A stretch of 64,000 bases of DNA, taken from GCA-2746605 sp963710615. GTDB lineage: Bacteria > Bacteroidota > Ignavibacteria > Ignavibacteriales > Melioribacteraceae. Of the stretch, positions 1-8,380 are shown one piece after another. The notes beneath the pieces were generated by a model, which saw only the letters and a list, made by a program, of their open reading frames with translations, did not search any database and was not told where the DNA came from. Within the stretch, counting starts at the first letter, position 1, and every line of letters starts with the position of its first letter. Location of the stretch: the NCBI GenBank assembly GCA_963710615.1, contig CAVQBF010000027.1:124001-188000 (forward strand), given 5' to 3'. Made by a program: the position numbers and the translations under genes.

Positions 1-624
1 GTTGGAGTTGAATCATTCAAAAGAAAAACAGATATTAATAATAGTACTGGCTTAGCAATTAAGGCAACACAGAATATAATGAAATCTTTTACAAACAGAA
101 CTGATACTACAGAATGTTCCGAAATTACTAACTGTAACTTCTCAAGTAAATTAAGCATGGCAAAATATTTTTTTACCGGTAAATTTTTATCGTGTTTCGA
201 TCTAGCTGAAAAATGGGCACCCGAAGCAATTGAATCTGCTAGGGCAGAACTGGATAAATCAAATAATCTGCACAATCGTTGTTTAAGCTGTGCTTCGGAA
301 GTAGCAATAAAAATGGGTGCAAGTGAAGAAGAAAGTTCAGCAGTCGCCGGTTTCGCTGGTGGATTGGGGCTAAGTGGCGGTGCATGCGGTGCTTTAGCTG
401 CGGTTATATGGATGAAGAATCTTGAACGATGCAGAAACAATGATAAAACTTCTTATAAAGATCCAAAATCGGAAGAAATACTAGAAAATTTTTATAAAGA
501 AACTAACTATGAAATATTGTGCAAAAATATTGCAGAAAAATCTTTTAATAGCCTGGATGAACATACTGAATACATAGAAAACGGAGGCTGCAGAAATTTA
601 ATAAATAAACTTTCGCAAATATAA
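1..624 (+). CDS. C_GCAxxG_C_C family protein, 5' end possibly outside window
   Basis: The frame is open from base 1, so the gene may begin upstream; the first internal ATG is at 79 (181 residues from there). The core around residues 70-110 has a Cys-x-x-Cys pair (RCLSCASE) followed by a Gly-rich stretch GFAGGLGLSGGACGALAA, which matches the C_GCAxxG_C_C family (small proteins with conserved cysteines, presumed redox- or metal-linked, function unproven). More cysteines follow (LERC, ILC, GGC), as usual for the family. The extra ~65 residues before the core are not typical and carry two further cysteines. The remnant of a ketopantoate reductase-like gene starts 14 bases downstream. Family assignment is by motif only. 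Confidence 0.7.
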   Translation, partial: VGVESFKRKTDINNSTGLAIKATQNIMKSFTNRTDTTECSEITNCNFSSKLSMAKYFFTGKFLSCFDLAEKWAPEAIESARAELDKSNNLHNRCLSCASEVAIKMGASEEESSAVAGFAGGLGLSGGACGALAAVIWMKNLERCRNNDKTSYKDPKSEEILENFYKETNYEILCKNIAEKSFNSLDEHTEYIENGGCRNLINKLSQI

Positions 625-638
625 TGTGAGACATTAAA

Positions 639-926
639 ATGAAAACATTAATATATGGCGCCGGTACACTTGGAAGTTTATAAGAGTCGGGATATAAAAA
701 TCAATTTCCGACTAAAATTAAATCCTTTTACTGGAATCATGAATGGATGACAGCAAAAATATTGAGTTCATCATTTAATACAAAGTTTGCAGAAGTAGCT
801 ATGATGATGCATGTAAATGCAGCAAATGACGAAATGAAATAATTATACAAAGAATTTATTATTTTATTAAACAAATCTTCAGTTGATGTGTCAAACTTGG
901 AAGAAGTATTAGCATACATAAACTAA
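639..926 (+). pseudogene. Internally deleted remnant of a ketopantoate reductase-like gene
   Basis: An ATG at 639 encodes MKTLIYGAGTLGSL, the start of a Rossmann dinucleotide-binding fold (GAGTLGS is the glycine loop), and then hits TAA at 681. In the same frame the sequence continues with a C-terminal-looking stretch (FYWNHEWMTAKIL, then MMHVNAANDEMK), a second stop at 840 where a Glu codon would fit, and LYKEFIILLNKSSVD to a final TAA at 924. This N- and C-terminal combination fits the ApbA/PanE ketopantoate reductase-like family, which is about 300 residues; roughly 200 internal residues are missing. The gene cannot make a working enzyme. Family assignment is from memory of the fold ends, so moderately sure. 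Confidence 0.6.
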
Positions 927-958
927 CTAAAATAAAAATCAAACTAAGGGGAACTAAA

Positions 959-1384
959 ATGAAAAAAATATTGTTTTTAATAATTGCTGTTTTACTGATG
1001 TTTATTGTATCTGCTTGCGGTACTGGTGGTTCATTCCAAGCGAACCACGTAACAAATGTTGAGCTATCTGAACCAAATTTTAACATTATTGCAAAAAATG
1101 TAAGCGGTACAGCAATGCAGGGATATATTTTAGGATTAAGTATTTCGCAAGGCTCAGAAATTGGCTCATTTGGAGTTGTTAAAGTCGCCGGAGTAGATAA
1201 ACCTTATGATGCTGCCATGAAAAATTTATGGGAAAACTTTGAGGAAGAATATGGAACAGTTGAAGGGAAAAAATTAGCACTGGTTAATATTCGGCATGAT
1301 AATGAATTATTAAATACTTTCTTATACACTCAAGCAAAATATTTCATTACTGCAGATGTTGTAGAGTTTGTTGATATGGATTAA
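959..1384 (+). CDS. Small lipoprotein of unknown function
   Basis: 141 residues. It opens with a lipoprotein signal peptide: hydrophobic stretch at residues 4-18 and lipobox VSAC with Cys20. The mature part has repeated short beta-like segments (NHVTNVELSEPNFNIIAKNV, then GYILGLSISQGSE) and an Ala/Leu-rich helix with LALVNIRHDN. This resembles small Bacteroidetes lipoproteins annotated only as domains of unknown function (the DUF6567 type is my best recollection). A ribosome-binding site (AAGGGG) lies 8 bases before the ATG. It probably sits in the envelope. No function can be given. Confidence 0.75.
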   Translation: MKKILFLIIAVLLMFIVSACGTGGSFQANHVTNVELSEPNFNIIAKNVSGTAMQGYILGLSISQGSEIGSFGVVKVAGVDKPYDAAMKNLWENFEEEYGTVEGKKLALVNIRHDNELLNTFLYTQAKYFITADVVEFVDMD

Positions 1385-1429
1385 TTAGTAAGATTATAAA
1401 TAAATCATTTAGACATATGGGGTGGTTAA

Positions 1430-2087
1430 ATGAAAAATATAATATTTATTATTGCCTTTCTTATTTTTTTTATTGCTTGTGGTGATGAAGGCGAAAACTC
1501 TGAAAAAGCTAATGAACAAACTAAAGTTGAAGCACCTGATCTTGATCTTCATACGGCAATTTATATGCGAGATTTAGATGCTATTCGTCAGCATATCAAA
1601 GCAGGTTCAGATCTTAACATTCAAGAACCAACACGAAAGTCAACACCTCTTATTACTGCGTCAGCGCTTGGCGAACCTGACGCAGCACAAATCTTAGTTA
1701 GATGCAGGTGCAAATATTAACGCCACTAACACGGATGGTTCCACAGCTTTAATTACTGCTGCTGCATTTGGAAAAACTAAGGTTGCTGAAGTCCTGATTA
1801 AAGCCGGAGCATGATTTGAATATTCAGAATAATGATGGTTCCACTGCTCTCCACACTTCTGCATTTCTTTGCAATAAGGAAATTGTGGAAGCCTTCTTAA
1901 TGCTGGAGCAGATAAAACAATTAAAAATAAAAGAGGGAATACCGCATATGAATCTGTAAGCGCTCCATTTGAAAATGAGAAGAAAATTTACGATGCAATT
2001 AATAAAAGCTTTAAAGCACTGGGCACTGAACTTGATTATGATCATATAAAAACTACAAGATCAATAATTGCTGAAATGCTTAAATAG
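1430..2087 (+). pseudogene. Ankyrin-repeat lipoprotein gene with three frameshifts
   Basis: The start (GGGGTGG ribosome-binding site, ATG at 1430) encodes a lipoprotein signal peptide with lipobox IAC-G, then an ankyrin repeat (LHTAIYMRDLDAIRQHIKAG). The frame breaks near 1698 (one extra T in gttagatgc); the next frame gives DAGANINATNTDGSTALITA and breaks near 1812; the third gives DLNIQNNDGSTALHTSA and breaks near 1895-1903; the last gives LNAGADKTIKNKRGNTAYES to the stop at 2085. Repaired, it would be about 219 residues with 4 ankyrin repeats (protein-binding) on an outer- or inner-membrane lipoprotein. The lesions are either real decay or assembly indels. The uninterrupted first segment is 1430-1720. 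Confidence 0.75.
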
Positions 2088-2112
2088 AAATTGTATATAA
2101 CATTTTTTTTAT

Positions 2113-3183
2113 ATGAATATATCTGAAAGAAGGTATGATATTGACTGGTTAAGAGTAATAGCAATTGCTCTACTTATTGTTTACCATGTTGCTATTATTT
2201 TTCAGCCATGGGCCATTTACATTGGGTTTATTCAAAGCGTTGAAACCAGTTTTACTGTTTGGATTCCTATGGCACTAATAAATGTTTGGCGAATACCGCT
2301 TCTATTTTTTGTGTCAGGTATGGGTGTCTGTTTTGCATTAAGAAGAAGAAACTGGAAACAGTTGTTGCTAGATAGAGCGAAAAGAATTTTACTTCCACTA
2401 ATCTTTGGAAGTTTCCTTATTGTTCCTATCCATGTTTATATTTTTCAAAAGTATTATGATCAATCAATTGAATACTCTCCCAATCTAGGACATTTATGGT
2501 TTTTAGCAAATATATGTATTTATGTTACACAAATAATTGGTTTCGCATTTTTAGAGAAAAACTACGATTACAAAGTTTTTAATTTTTTCAGGGATCAATT
2601 AAAACGACCTTATTTTATCTATTTATTTATAATTCCATTTATTTTAGAAGCTGAATTAATGAATCCAGATTATTTTGCTACTTATGTTGGCAATGCTCAT
2701 GGATTTATGATAGGTATGTTAGCATTTTTCTTTGGATTCCTATTTATCGCAATAGGAAATACTTTTTGGGATGCAGTAGAAAAGTTAAAATATGTCAGTT
2801 TATTTATTGCTTTTACTTTATACCTAATTCGTTTATTATTTTTTGAACTTAATCCCCCTCATTATTTATCATCTATTGAATCGATGAATTGGATATTTGC
2901 AATTTTTGGTTTTGGATATAAATATTTAAATAAGCCGAGTAAATTATTGAGTGAATTAAGCCAGGCAGCATATCCAGTTTACATTGTGCATATGATATTT
3001 CTCTATTGGGCAGCGTATATTGTTTTACCTCTAAAATTATCTTTAGGGATTAATTTAATTTTAGTTGTCAGTTTAACCTTTCTTGGCTGTTATATTACAT
3101 ATGAAATTATAAAAAGGATTGAATTTTTAAGACCATTATTTGGATTAAAAAGTTTTAGCAAACCAGTTATTAGCAATGAATAA
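2113..3183 (+). CDS. Acyltransferase family 3 membrane protein
   Basis: 356 residues, integral inner-membrane protein with about ten hydrophobic segments. The N-terminus RRYDIDWLRVIAIALLIVYH is the hallmark of acyltransferase family 3 (OpgC/OafA-like enzymes), which transfer acyl groups such as acetyl or succinyl to sugars or glucans. The catalytic-type His falls in the first membrane helix (VYHVA), and a second conserved region reads LGHLWFLANI. Donor and acceptor are unknown. The start codon lies in an A/T run with no clear ribosome-binding site. The stop overlaps the methyltransferase start by 8 bases, so the two are co-transcribed and may modify the same molecule (inference). Confidence 0.85.
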   Translation: MNISERRYDIDWLRVIAIALLIVYHVAIIFQPWAIYIGFIQSVETSFTVWIPMALINVWRIPLLFFVSGMGVCFALRRRNWKQLLLDRAKRILLPLIFGSFLIVPIHVYIFQKYYDQSIEYSPNLGHLWFLANICIYVTQIIGFAFLEKNYDYKVFNFFRDQLKRPYFIYLFIIPFILEAELMNPDYFATYVGNAHGFMIGMLAFFFGFLFIAIGNTFWDAVEKLKYVSLFIAFTLYLIRLLFFELNPPHYLSSIESMNWIFAIFGFGYKYLNKPSKLLSELSQAAYPVYIVHMIFLYWAAYIVLPLKLSLGINLILVVSLTFLGCYITYEIIKRIEFLRPLFGLKSFSKPVISNE

Positions 3184-3793
3184 ATATTATTATAAATATG
3201 ATGCAAGTAAATACGACCAGGAAGTAAAAGAGTATGAGAGTTACCTGCATGATACTTTATTTGGAATGTGTTTTGAATTTGTCAAATCGAATGAATTACT
3301 TCTCGATCTTGGAATTGGTACAGGATTAGCATCTATCCATTTTTCGGAAATTGGATTAAAAATCTATGGCATTGATAATTCTAAAGAAATGTTAAAATAT
3401 TGCAAAGCTAAATCATTTACTCATGAATTAAAGTTACACAATTTGTTGATTGGTCAAATACCATACCCTGATCATTATTTTGATCACGTAATTTGTTGTG
3501 GTTTATTTCATTTTTTTAATGATTTGGAAAGTGTAATTAAAGATGTTTCGCGAGTTTTAAAAAAAAATGGGATATTTGCTTTTACTGTTGCTTCAAATAA
3601 TCACAAAAAAAAGTATATCAAAGTAGAGACAAGATGGAGTATTCCAATATACAAACATTCTCTTGGTTACATTCATGGATTATTGAGAAATAACAGAATG
3701 CAAGTGTTAAAGGAGCAAAGTTTGTTATTAAAAGCTGAAGACAAACAAGATAATAAAATGGTCTTTTCTGTAATAATTTCAAAATCTAAATAA
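3176..3793 (+). CDS. Class I SAM-dependent methyltransferase
   Basis: 205 residues. Motif I is LLDLGIGTGLASIHFSE (residues ~40-57), the SAM-binding glycine loop, followed by an acidic residue at the end of strand 2 (YGIDNSKEML) and motif IV-like FDHVICCGLFHFF. This is the Methyltransf_11/25 type fold. The C-terminal part (LKKNGIFAFTVAS) is the usual post-III strand. The substrate cannot be predicted. It overlaps the acyltransferase gene by 8 bases and is convergent with the glutamate dehydrogenase gene 43 bases away. Confidence 0.85.
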   Translation: MNKYYYKYDASKYDQEVKEYESYLHDTLFGMCFEFVKSNELLLDLGIGTGLASIHFSEIGLKIYGIDNSKEMLKYCKAKSFTHELKLHNLLIGQIPYPDHYFDHVICCGLFHFFNDLESVIKDVSRVLKKNGIFAFTVASNNHKKKYIKVETRWSIPIYKHSLGYIHGLLRNNRMQVLKEQSLLLKAEDKQDNKMVFSVIISKSK

Positions 3794-3836
3794 TTATAAA
3801 AATTATTTGAAAAATATCAGAATCAATATTATTTAT

Positions 3837-5084
3837 CTATACCCATCCTCTTAATTGACAAGCTTGTGCAACTCTGGCTACACCAACTACCATTGCACCT
3901 AATCTTGGGTGTACTTTTTTGTCTTTAATTGCTTCTTGAACTCTATGATAAGCTTTAGTTAACTTATCATCCAAACGTTTATGAATCAATTCTTCATCCC
4001 AAAAATATGAGTAGCTATCTTGTACAACTTCAAAGTATGAAACAGTTACACCCCCTGCACTGGCTAATATATCTGGGATGAGATGAACTTTTTTACCATG
4101 AAGTATTAAGTCAGCTTCTGGTGTTGTCGGTCCATTTGCAAGTTCACAAATTACCCTTGCTTTTATTCTATCAGCATTATTTTTTGAAATCGCATTTTCA
4201 AGTGCAGCGGGATATAATATTTCAACATCTAATTCTAATAATTCTTCATGAGGGATTATTTCACCAGCGGGAAAATCTAAAATACTTCCAGTGGTTAATT
4301 TATATTTAACAAGCTCTTTTGTGTTAAAACCATTTTTATTATATATAGCTGCTTTAGAATCACTAACTGCAACAAGTTTTCCGCCACCAAGAATTTCCTG
4401 GTGTAGTAATGCTGCTCTTTGACCTGCATTTCCAAAACCCTGTATCGCATAACTTTTATGAGGATCGTATCCAAACGCTTTACATGCTTCTCTAACTGTT
4501 ATAACTCCGCCTCTTGCAGTTGCATCTCTTCTTCCTCTTGTTCCTCCAATTTGTTCAGGTTTATCAGAAAAAACTCCTGGTTCATGTCTATTTGTAATGG
4601 TTTCATACTCATCCATCATCCAAGCCATTGTTTGTGGATTAGTATACACATCTGGTGCCGGAATATCTTTATTGATACCTAGACTATTAGCAATTGCTCT
4701 AATATATTCTCTTGATAATAATTCTAACTCTCTTTCGGACATCTCTTTTGGATTACATCTGATACCCCCTTTTCCACCACCTAAAGGTAAATCCACCACT
4801 GCTGTTTTCCAGGTCATCCAAGCTGCTAAAGCCCTAATTGTATCCACCGTTTCCTCAGGGTGAAATCTTATTCCTCCTTTTGCTGGTCCTCTTGCATGAT
4901 TATATTGTATTCTGTATGCATGAAATATTTTAGTTTCACCGTTATCCATTTTTACGGGTAAAGTGAACTTAAACTCTTTCTGCGGCCAACTAAGTAAATC
5001 AATAGTCGACTGATCCAGATTCAAAAGTTTGGACGCTTCAATCAGCTGTTGTTGGGTAATTTTAAATGAATTATAAGTTTCCAT
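3837..5084 (-). CDS. Glutamate dehydrogenase, RocG/GudB-like (third GDH of the cluster)
   Basis: 415 residues from the ATG at 5084, chosen because AGAGAGG precedes it and homologues start near here; an upstream in-frame ATG at 5159 would run into the previous gene. Catalyses reversible oxidative deamination of glutamate to 2-oxoglutarate and ammonia. Visible: substrate-binding and catalytic lysines in the YNHARGPAKGGIRFHP and LGGGKGG motifs (Lys105), Rossmann loop GFGNAG (216-221) and SDS (241-243) after strand 2. It belongs to the shorter Glu/Leu/Phe/Val branch (Bacillus RocG, archaeal GDH), unlike the two ~450-residue GDHs upstream. Its first 14 bases overlap the zinc-ribbon gene, so it is the last gene of the block. 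NAD preference is likely but not provable by eye. Confidence 0.93.
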   Translation of the reverse strand: METYNSFKITQQQLIEASKLLNLDQSTIDLLSWPQKEFKFTLPVKMDNGETKIFHAYRIQYNHARGPAKGGIRFHPEETVDTIRALAAWMTWKTAVVDLPLGGGKGGIRCNPKEMSERELELLSREYIRAIANSLGINKDIPAPDVYTNPQTMAWMMDEYETITNRHEPGVFSDKPEQIGGTRGRRDATARGGVITVREACKAFGYDPHKSYAIQGFGNAGQRAALLHQEILGGGKLVAVSDSKAAIYNKNGFNTKELVKYKLTTGSILDFPAGEIIPHEELLELDVEILYPAALENAISKNNADRIKARVICELANGPTTPEADLILHGKKVHLIPDILASAGGVTVSYFEVVQDSYSYFWDEELIHKRLDDKLTKAYHRVQEAIKDKKVHPRLGAMVVGVARVAQACQLRGWV

Positions 5085-5283
5085 TTTTACCTCTCTTTTC
5101 ATCATTTTCTTTTGAATCATTATTTTGTGTTTTATTTTTATCCGGAACTCCAGTATCAAGCAATATTCTATACCAGCAATTTTTACACACTATTGCTCTA
5201 TCCACATTAAGGAGTACTTTTTGCCAGGGACTTAATTTGGCCCCACAATGCGGACAATTCTCAAGCGTCTTTTCATTATCCAT
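5071..5283 (-). CDS. Small zinc-ribbon protein
   Basis: 70 residues with two Cys-x-x-Cys pairs, CPHC (10-13) and CKNC (33-36), typical of a zinc ribbon, followed by a charged, disordered tail rich in Asn, Lys and Asp. It starts one base after the stop of the large receiver/PEP-synthase-like protein (stop codon ends at 5285, ATG at 5283) and overlaps the following GDH by 14 bases, so it is translationally coupled to both. It may be a small regulator or assembly factor for this block (inference). No family name recognised. Confidence 0.7.
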   Translation of the reverse strand: MDNEKTLENCPHCGAKLSPWQKVLLNVDRAIVCKNCWYRILLDTGVPDKNKTQNNDSKENDEKRGKNGNL

Positions 5284-5284
5284 T

Positions 5285-8278
5285 TTATATGTTCTCTGGT
5301 TTTAAAATAATTCCGCTATTCGTTTTTCCATTCATTTTAATCTTAATGGGTTTATCAAACTTAAGATGCTTAGAATAAACTTTTGAGGAAACAGGTTCAA
5401 ATTTCTGGAGCCAGTTCCAATCAATAAAACTTTGATTAAAGCTACTACTTATTGAAAAATAACCTATCATAAAGGAAGTAAGGTTTTGAAAAAAATGTGA
5501 ACCTTGCGAAGGTGTAACTTCCATATCCTTAAAACTTGACTCAACGATTACTCTTGCACCTGCTATTTGTTCCCATTCAACAGGAATTCCAAGCCACGGA
5601 TCTAATGATCCCCATCTACCAACTCCAATAAGCAAATATGGCTTTCCATCTCTAATTAACTCCGAATTATACTGGCTAATCTCTAAGGCAACCTTCCTAC
5701 TGTCTGCTCTGTTATAATCAATTGGATCTACATATATTATATCAAAAATATTGTCGATTAAACCATGCCCCATTACTTGAGAACTTTCGCATAAAACCTT
5801 CGTTTTATCCTCTTCGTTAATATCTAATTCATCCATTTCTTGATTCAAAACTAATGGTCTCATTTGAAGCAACCCAAACTCTTGTAAACCATTGGTATCT
5901 CGATTTAGATTCACTGCAAATTCAATTTCGACTGGGCTCCCCATGCCCCAAGCTGCCATATCTTGAAGTAAATCGATTATTTCTGCAAGAGGAAAAATTT
6001 TGTACCTAAGTATTTGAGCAAAAGTAACAAGTCTACTCCCAGGCCTTGCTATTCCATCATAAATCATGTCATTTTCGTGTGAGTAGGTTGAACCAACGTA
6101 ATTTAGAGTTCCATCTTTTTCAGATACTTCCAACCTAAATTTTTTAGTTCTGGTATCATGAGTAGTGTCTACTGGGTCCTCAGGGGAATCTAGTTGAAGA
6201 GCATAAAATTCACTCTGACTAAATTCAAAAGATTCTTTAGCAGAATAAAACTGAATTAAATCAGTTGGATATTTTGGACAAAACCTTACACTTGAACCTC
6301 CATCCACGACCATCTTACCAAGACCTAATGCAACGTTTACGATTCCATCAGTAGATTTTTGTGGGTGAATCGGGTAAAAATTATAAGATCTGGCAACTCC
6401 TGAAAAATTGGGATAATATCTATTTTCGTGTTCAGTACCAATCATTCTTTGGATTATTACAGCCATTTTTTCTTCTTCAGATCGATAAGAAGTTAATTTA
6501 ATATAATCCTTTGCCCCTTGATAGAACGTTGATGCATAAACTTTCTTAATAGCATTCAGAAGCTGATCCAATCTAATTAGTGAATTACTATGATTATTTG
6601 GGATCATGTAAGTTTCGTAAACACCTGCAAAAGGGTGATATTGTGAATCTTCTAACAGACTTGATGATCTAATAGCTAATGGAGTCTGTACAGTGTTTAA
6701 AAACGCTGCCAAATCACCCAAGGCTTTTTCCGGGAAAATTTTAGCAGCTAAAAACTTCTCTGTAATTTTTTTATCATCTTTGCTGTGAAGTGCAAACTCC
6801 TTAAGATTATTTTTTTCAATAAATTCATCAAAAACATCTGTAGCCAATACAACTGCCGAAGGAATATGAATTAAAATATCTCTAAATTGTTCAGAGATAT
6901 TGTAATCATTTATAAGTGAATTTATGAAACCTAATCCTCTAGCTTTTCCTCCCAAAGAACCCCCACCAATTCTGGCAAAACTGTTTTGAGGATCGAAAGA
7001 TTCTTTAGTGAATTCAGTAATAATTCCCTTTTGACGAATCTTATTATATCTTCGTAAATAATTTAGTAGGTCCTGTCTAAGTCCCTCGATAGTTTTATAA
7101 TCAGAAACTTTTCTAGGTCTAAGACTATGTGCAAGCTGAAATTCAGACCTGGATTTAAGCCAATTCGAAAAATGGTTTCTTTCAGCATGATATTCAATAC
7201 TCTCATCAGGAACGATACTTAACTGCTTTTCTAATCCTTTTAAATTCTTTGCTCTGCCTACTTCAAGTCCTTTTCTATTTCTGAAGACAAAATCACCAAA
7301 GCTGAAGTACTCTATCATAAATTGTCTGAGATCATCGAGCAATAATTCGGAGTTTTTTAGTACAAATGTGCAGTTTACATCGTGAGCATATTCTCTGTTA
7401 TCTTCATTATCTGAGAGAAGTAGTATTGGAATATCACTTTGTTTCTTTTTAACATATTCAGAAAATTTTATCCCTGCTTGAGGATCTAACACTCCTTCTC
7501 GAGGAAATGAAACGTCAGAAATAACTCCCAAGGTATATTCACCATATTTTTCAAAATAATTCATCGCTTCTTCAAATGATGAACAAAGCAGGATTTTAGG
7601 TCTTGATCTCATCCTTAAGAATCTATGGGTAATATTTATACCTTCAGAAATTAGTCTTCTGGATTGATTAAGAACTTCAGTAAAAATAAGTGGAAGGAAA
7701 GATGAGTAATAACGGACATTATCTTCAATTACAATAATGTTATTAACACCAATCATTTTGGTGTCATGTTCTAAATTAAGTTTATCTTCTAAAGACTTAA
7801 TTATTGCAATGATGATTCTATAATCACCTTGCCAAATGAAGATGTTATCAAATACTTTTGCCTGTTCCTGCACAAGCAAAGTTTTTATCTCTCTATTATC
7901 AAAGGCAAGAAGAACAATAGGGATATCAATCTTATTTTTTTTAATAAGCTTTGCAAAACTAACCGCATTCATGTCTTCGACATGAAGGGTGGTAATTATT
8001 AGGTCAAAACGACGTTCAGTTTGGGCGAGCATAATCGCATCTTTAGCCGAGGAGACTCTAGTAAGTTCAGGAGAATGACTGAGCTGTAAACCTAAATACT
8101 CATGTCTAATTAATTCATAAAGTCTGCCGTCCTCTTCAAATAAGTATAGATCATACAAACTAGAAACAAGCAATACATCCCTAATTCTAAGGCGCATTAA
8201 ATTCTGAAAACCCTGAAATCGGTTTCCATAACCATGCTCAACAAAAACGGTAGCTTCTGTTCCCTTGTTTGCAATCAA
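5285..8278 (-). CDS. Dual receiver plus PEP-synthase ATP-binding domain protein (copy 2)
   Basis: 997 residues, cytoplasmic. Order: a degenerate receiver-like domain (~32-165) whose phosphate-acceptor position is Thr97 (DLIITT) and which lacks the acidic pair; a second, intact-looking receiver (~178-325) with Glu185/Asp186, acceptor Asp255 (VISDVSFP), Ser289 and Lys308; a linker; a PPDK/PEP-synthase N-terminal ATP-binding domain (~432-812) with IGGGSLGGKARGLGF, AIRSSSLLEDS (Arg537) and LLQMRPLV (Arg807); and a ~185-residue C-terminal region with GVGRWGSLDPWLGIPVEW and QGSHFFQNLTS (His928). The swivelling phospho-His domain (GGxTxH) and the PEP barrel of true PEP synthase are absent, so it cannot run the normal reaction. 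Family knowledge covers the parts; the whole is uncharacterised to me. It follows a GDH gene and resembles the copy at 9832-12813 along its whole length. Likely a phospho-signal-responsive regulator or kinase (inference). Confidence 0.85.
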   Translation of the reverse strand: MIANKGTEATVFVEHGYGNRFQGFQNLMRLRIRDVLLVSSLYDLYLFEEDGRLYELIRHEYLGLQLSHSPELTRVSSAKDAIMLAQTERRFDLIITTLHVEDMNAVSFAKLIKKNKIDIPIVLLAFDNREIKTLLVQEQAKVFDNIFIWQGDYRIIIAIIKSLEDKLNLEHDTKMIGVNNIIVIEDNVRYYSSFLPLIFTEVLNQSRRLISEGINITHRFLRMRSRPKILLCSSFEEAMNYFEKYGEYTLGVISDVSFPREGVLDPQAGIKFSEYVKKKQSDIPILLLSDNEDNREYAHDVNCTFVLKNSELLLDDLRQFMIEYFSFGDFVFRNRKGLEVGRAKNLKGLEKQLSIVPDESIEYHAERNHFSNWLKSRSEFQLAHSLRPRKVSDYKTIEGLRQDLLNYLRRYNKIRQKGIITEFTKESFDPQNSFARIGGGSLGGKARGLGFINSLINDYNISEQFRDILIHIPSAVVLATDVFDEFIEKNNLKEFALHSKDDKKITEKFLAAKIFPEKALGDLAAFLNTVQTPLAIRSSSLLEDSQYHPFAGVYETYMIPNNHSNSLIRLDQLLNAIKKVYASTFYQGAKDYIKLTSYRSEEEKMAVIIQRMIGTEHENRYYPNFSGVARSYNFYPIHPQKSTDGIVNVALGLGKMVVDGGSSVRFCPKYPTDLIQFYSAKESFEFSQSEFYALQLDSPEDPVDTTHDTRTKKFRLEVSEKDGTLNYVGSTYSHENDMIYDGIARPGSRLVTFAQILRYKIFPLAEIIDLLQDMAAWGMGSPVEIEFAVNLNRDTNGLQEFGLLQMRPLVLNQEMDELDINEEDKTKVLCESSQVMGHGLIDNIFDIIYVDPIDYNRADSRKVALEISQYNSELIRDGKPYLLIGVGRWGSLDPWLGIPVEWEQIAGARVIVESSFKDMEVTPSQGSHFFQNLTSFMIGYFSISSSFNQSFIDWNWLQKFEPVSSKVYSKHLKFDKPIKIKMNGKTNSGIILKPENI

Positions 8279-8307
8279 TTTTTAACCCGGCAATGTTAAA
8301 TATTAAA

Positions 8308-8359
8308 GGCTGCCTAAAAATGCAGAATTCAAAATAATTCTAAATATATTTAGACAGCC
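8308..8359 (-). terminator. Hairpin between GDH and receiver/PEP-synthase-like gene
   Basis: Two 11-base arms, GGCTGCCTAAA (8308-8318) and TTTAGACAGCC (8349-8359), pair with a single G-T wobble around a 30-base loop. On the minus strand the hairpin is followed by TTTAATATTT, a weak U-tract. It lies between two genes of one apparent operon, so it may be a partial terminator or an mRNA-processing/stability element that lowers expression of the downstream gene relative to GDH (inference). Confidence 0.55.
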
Positions 8360-8380
8360 CAAAAAAGATCTAGTTATATT

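Noticed and set aside
859..1086. Minus-strand hydrophobic open frame over the lipoprotein start
   Set aside because: It is the antisense of a signal peptide region and overlaps two better supported features.
3837..5159. Longer start (ATG at 5159) for the third GDH
   Set aside because: The extra 25 residues are basic and unlike any GDH start, and they overlap the zinc-ribbon gene by about 90 bases; the ATG at 5084 has its own ribosome-binding site.
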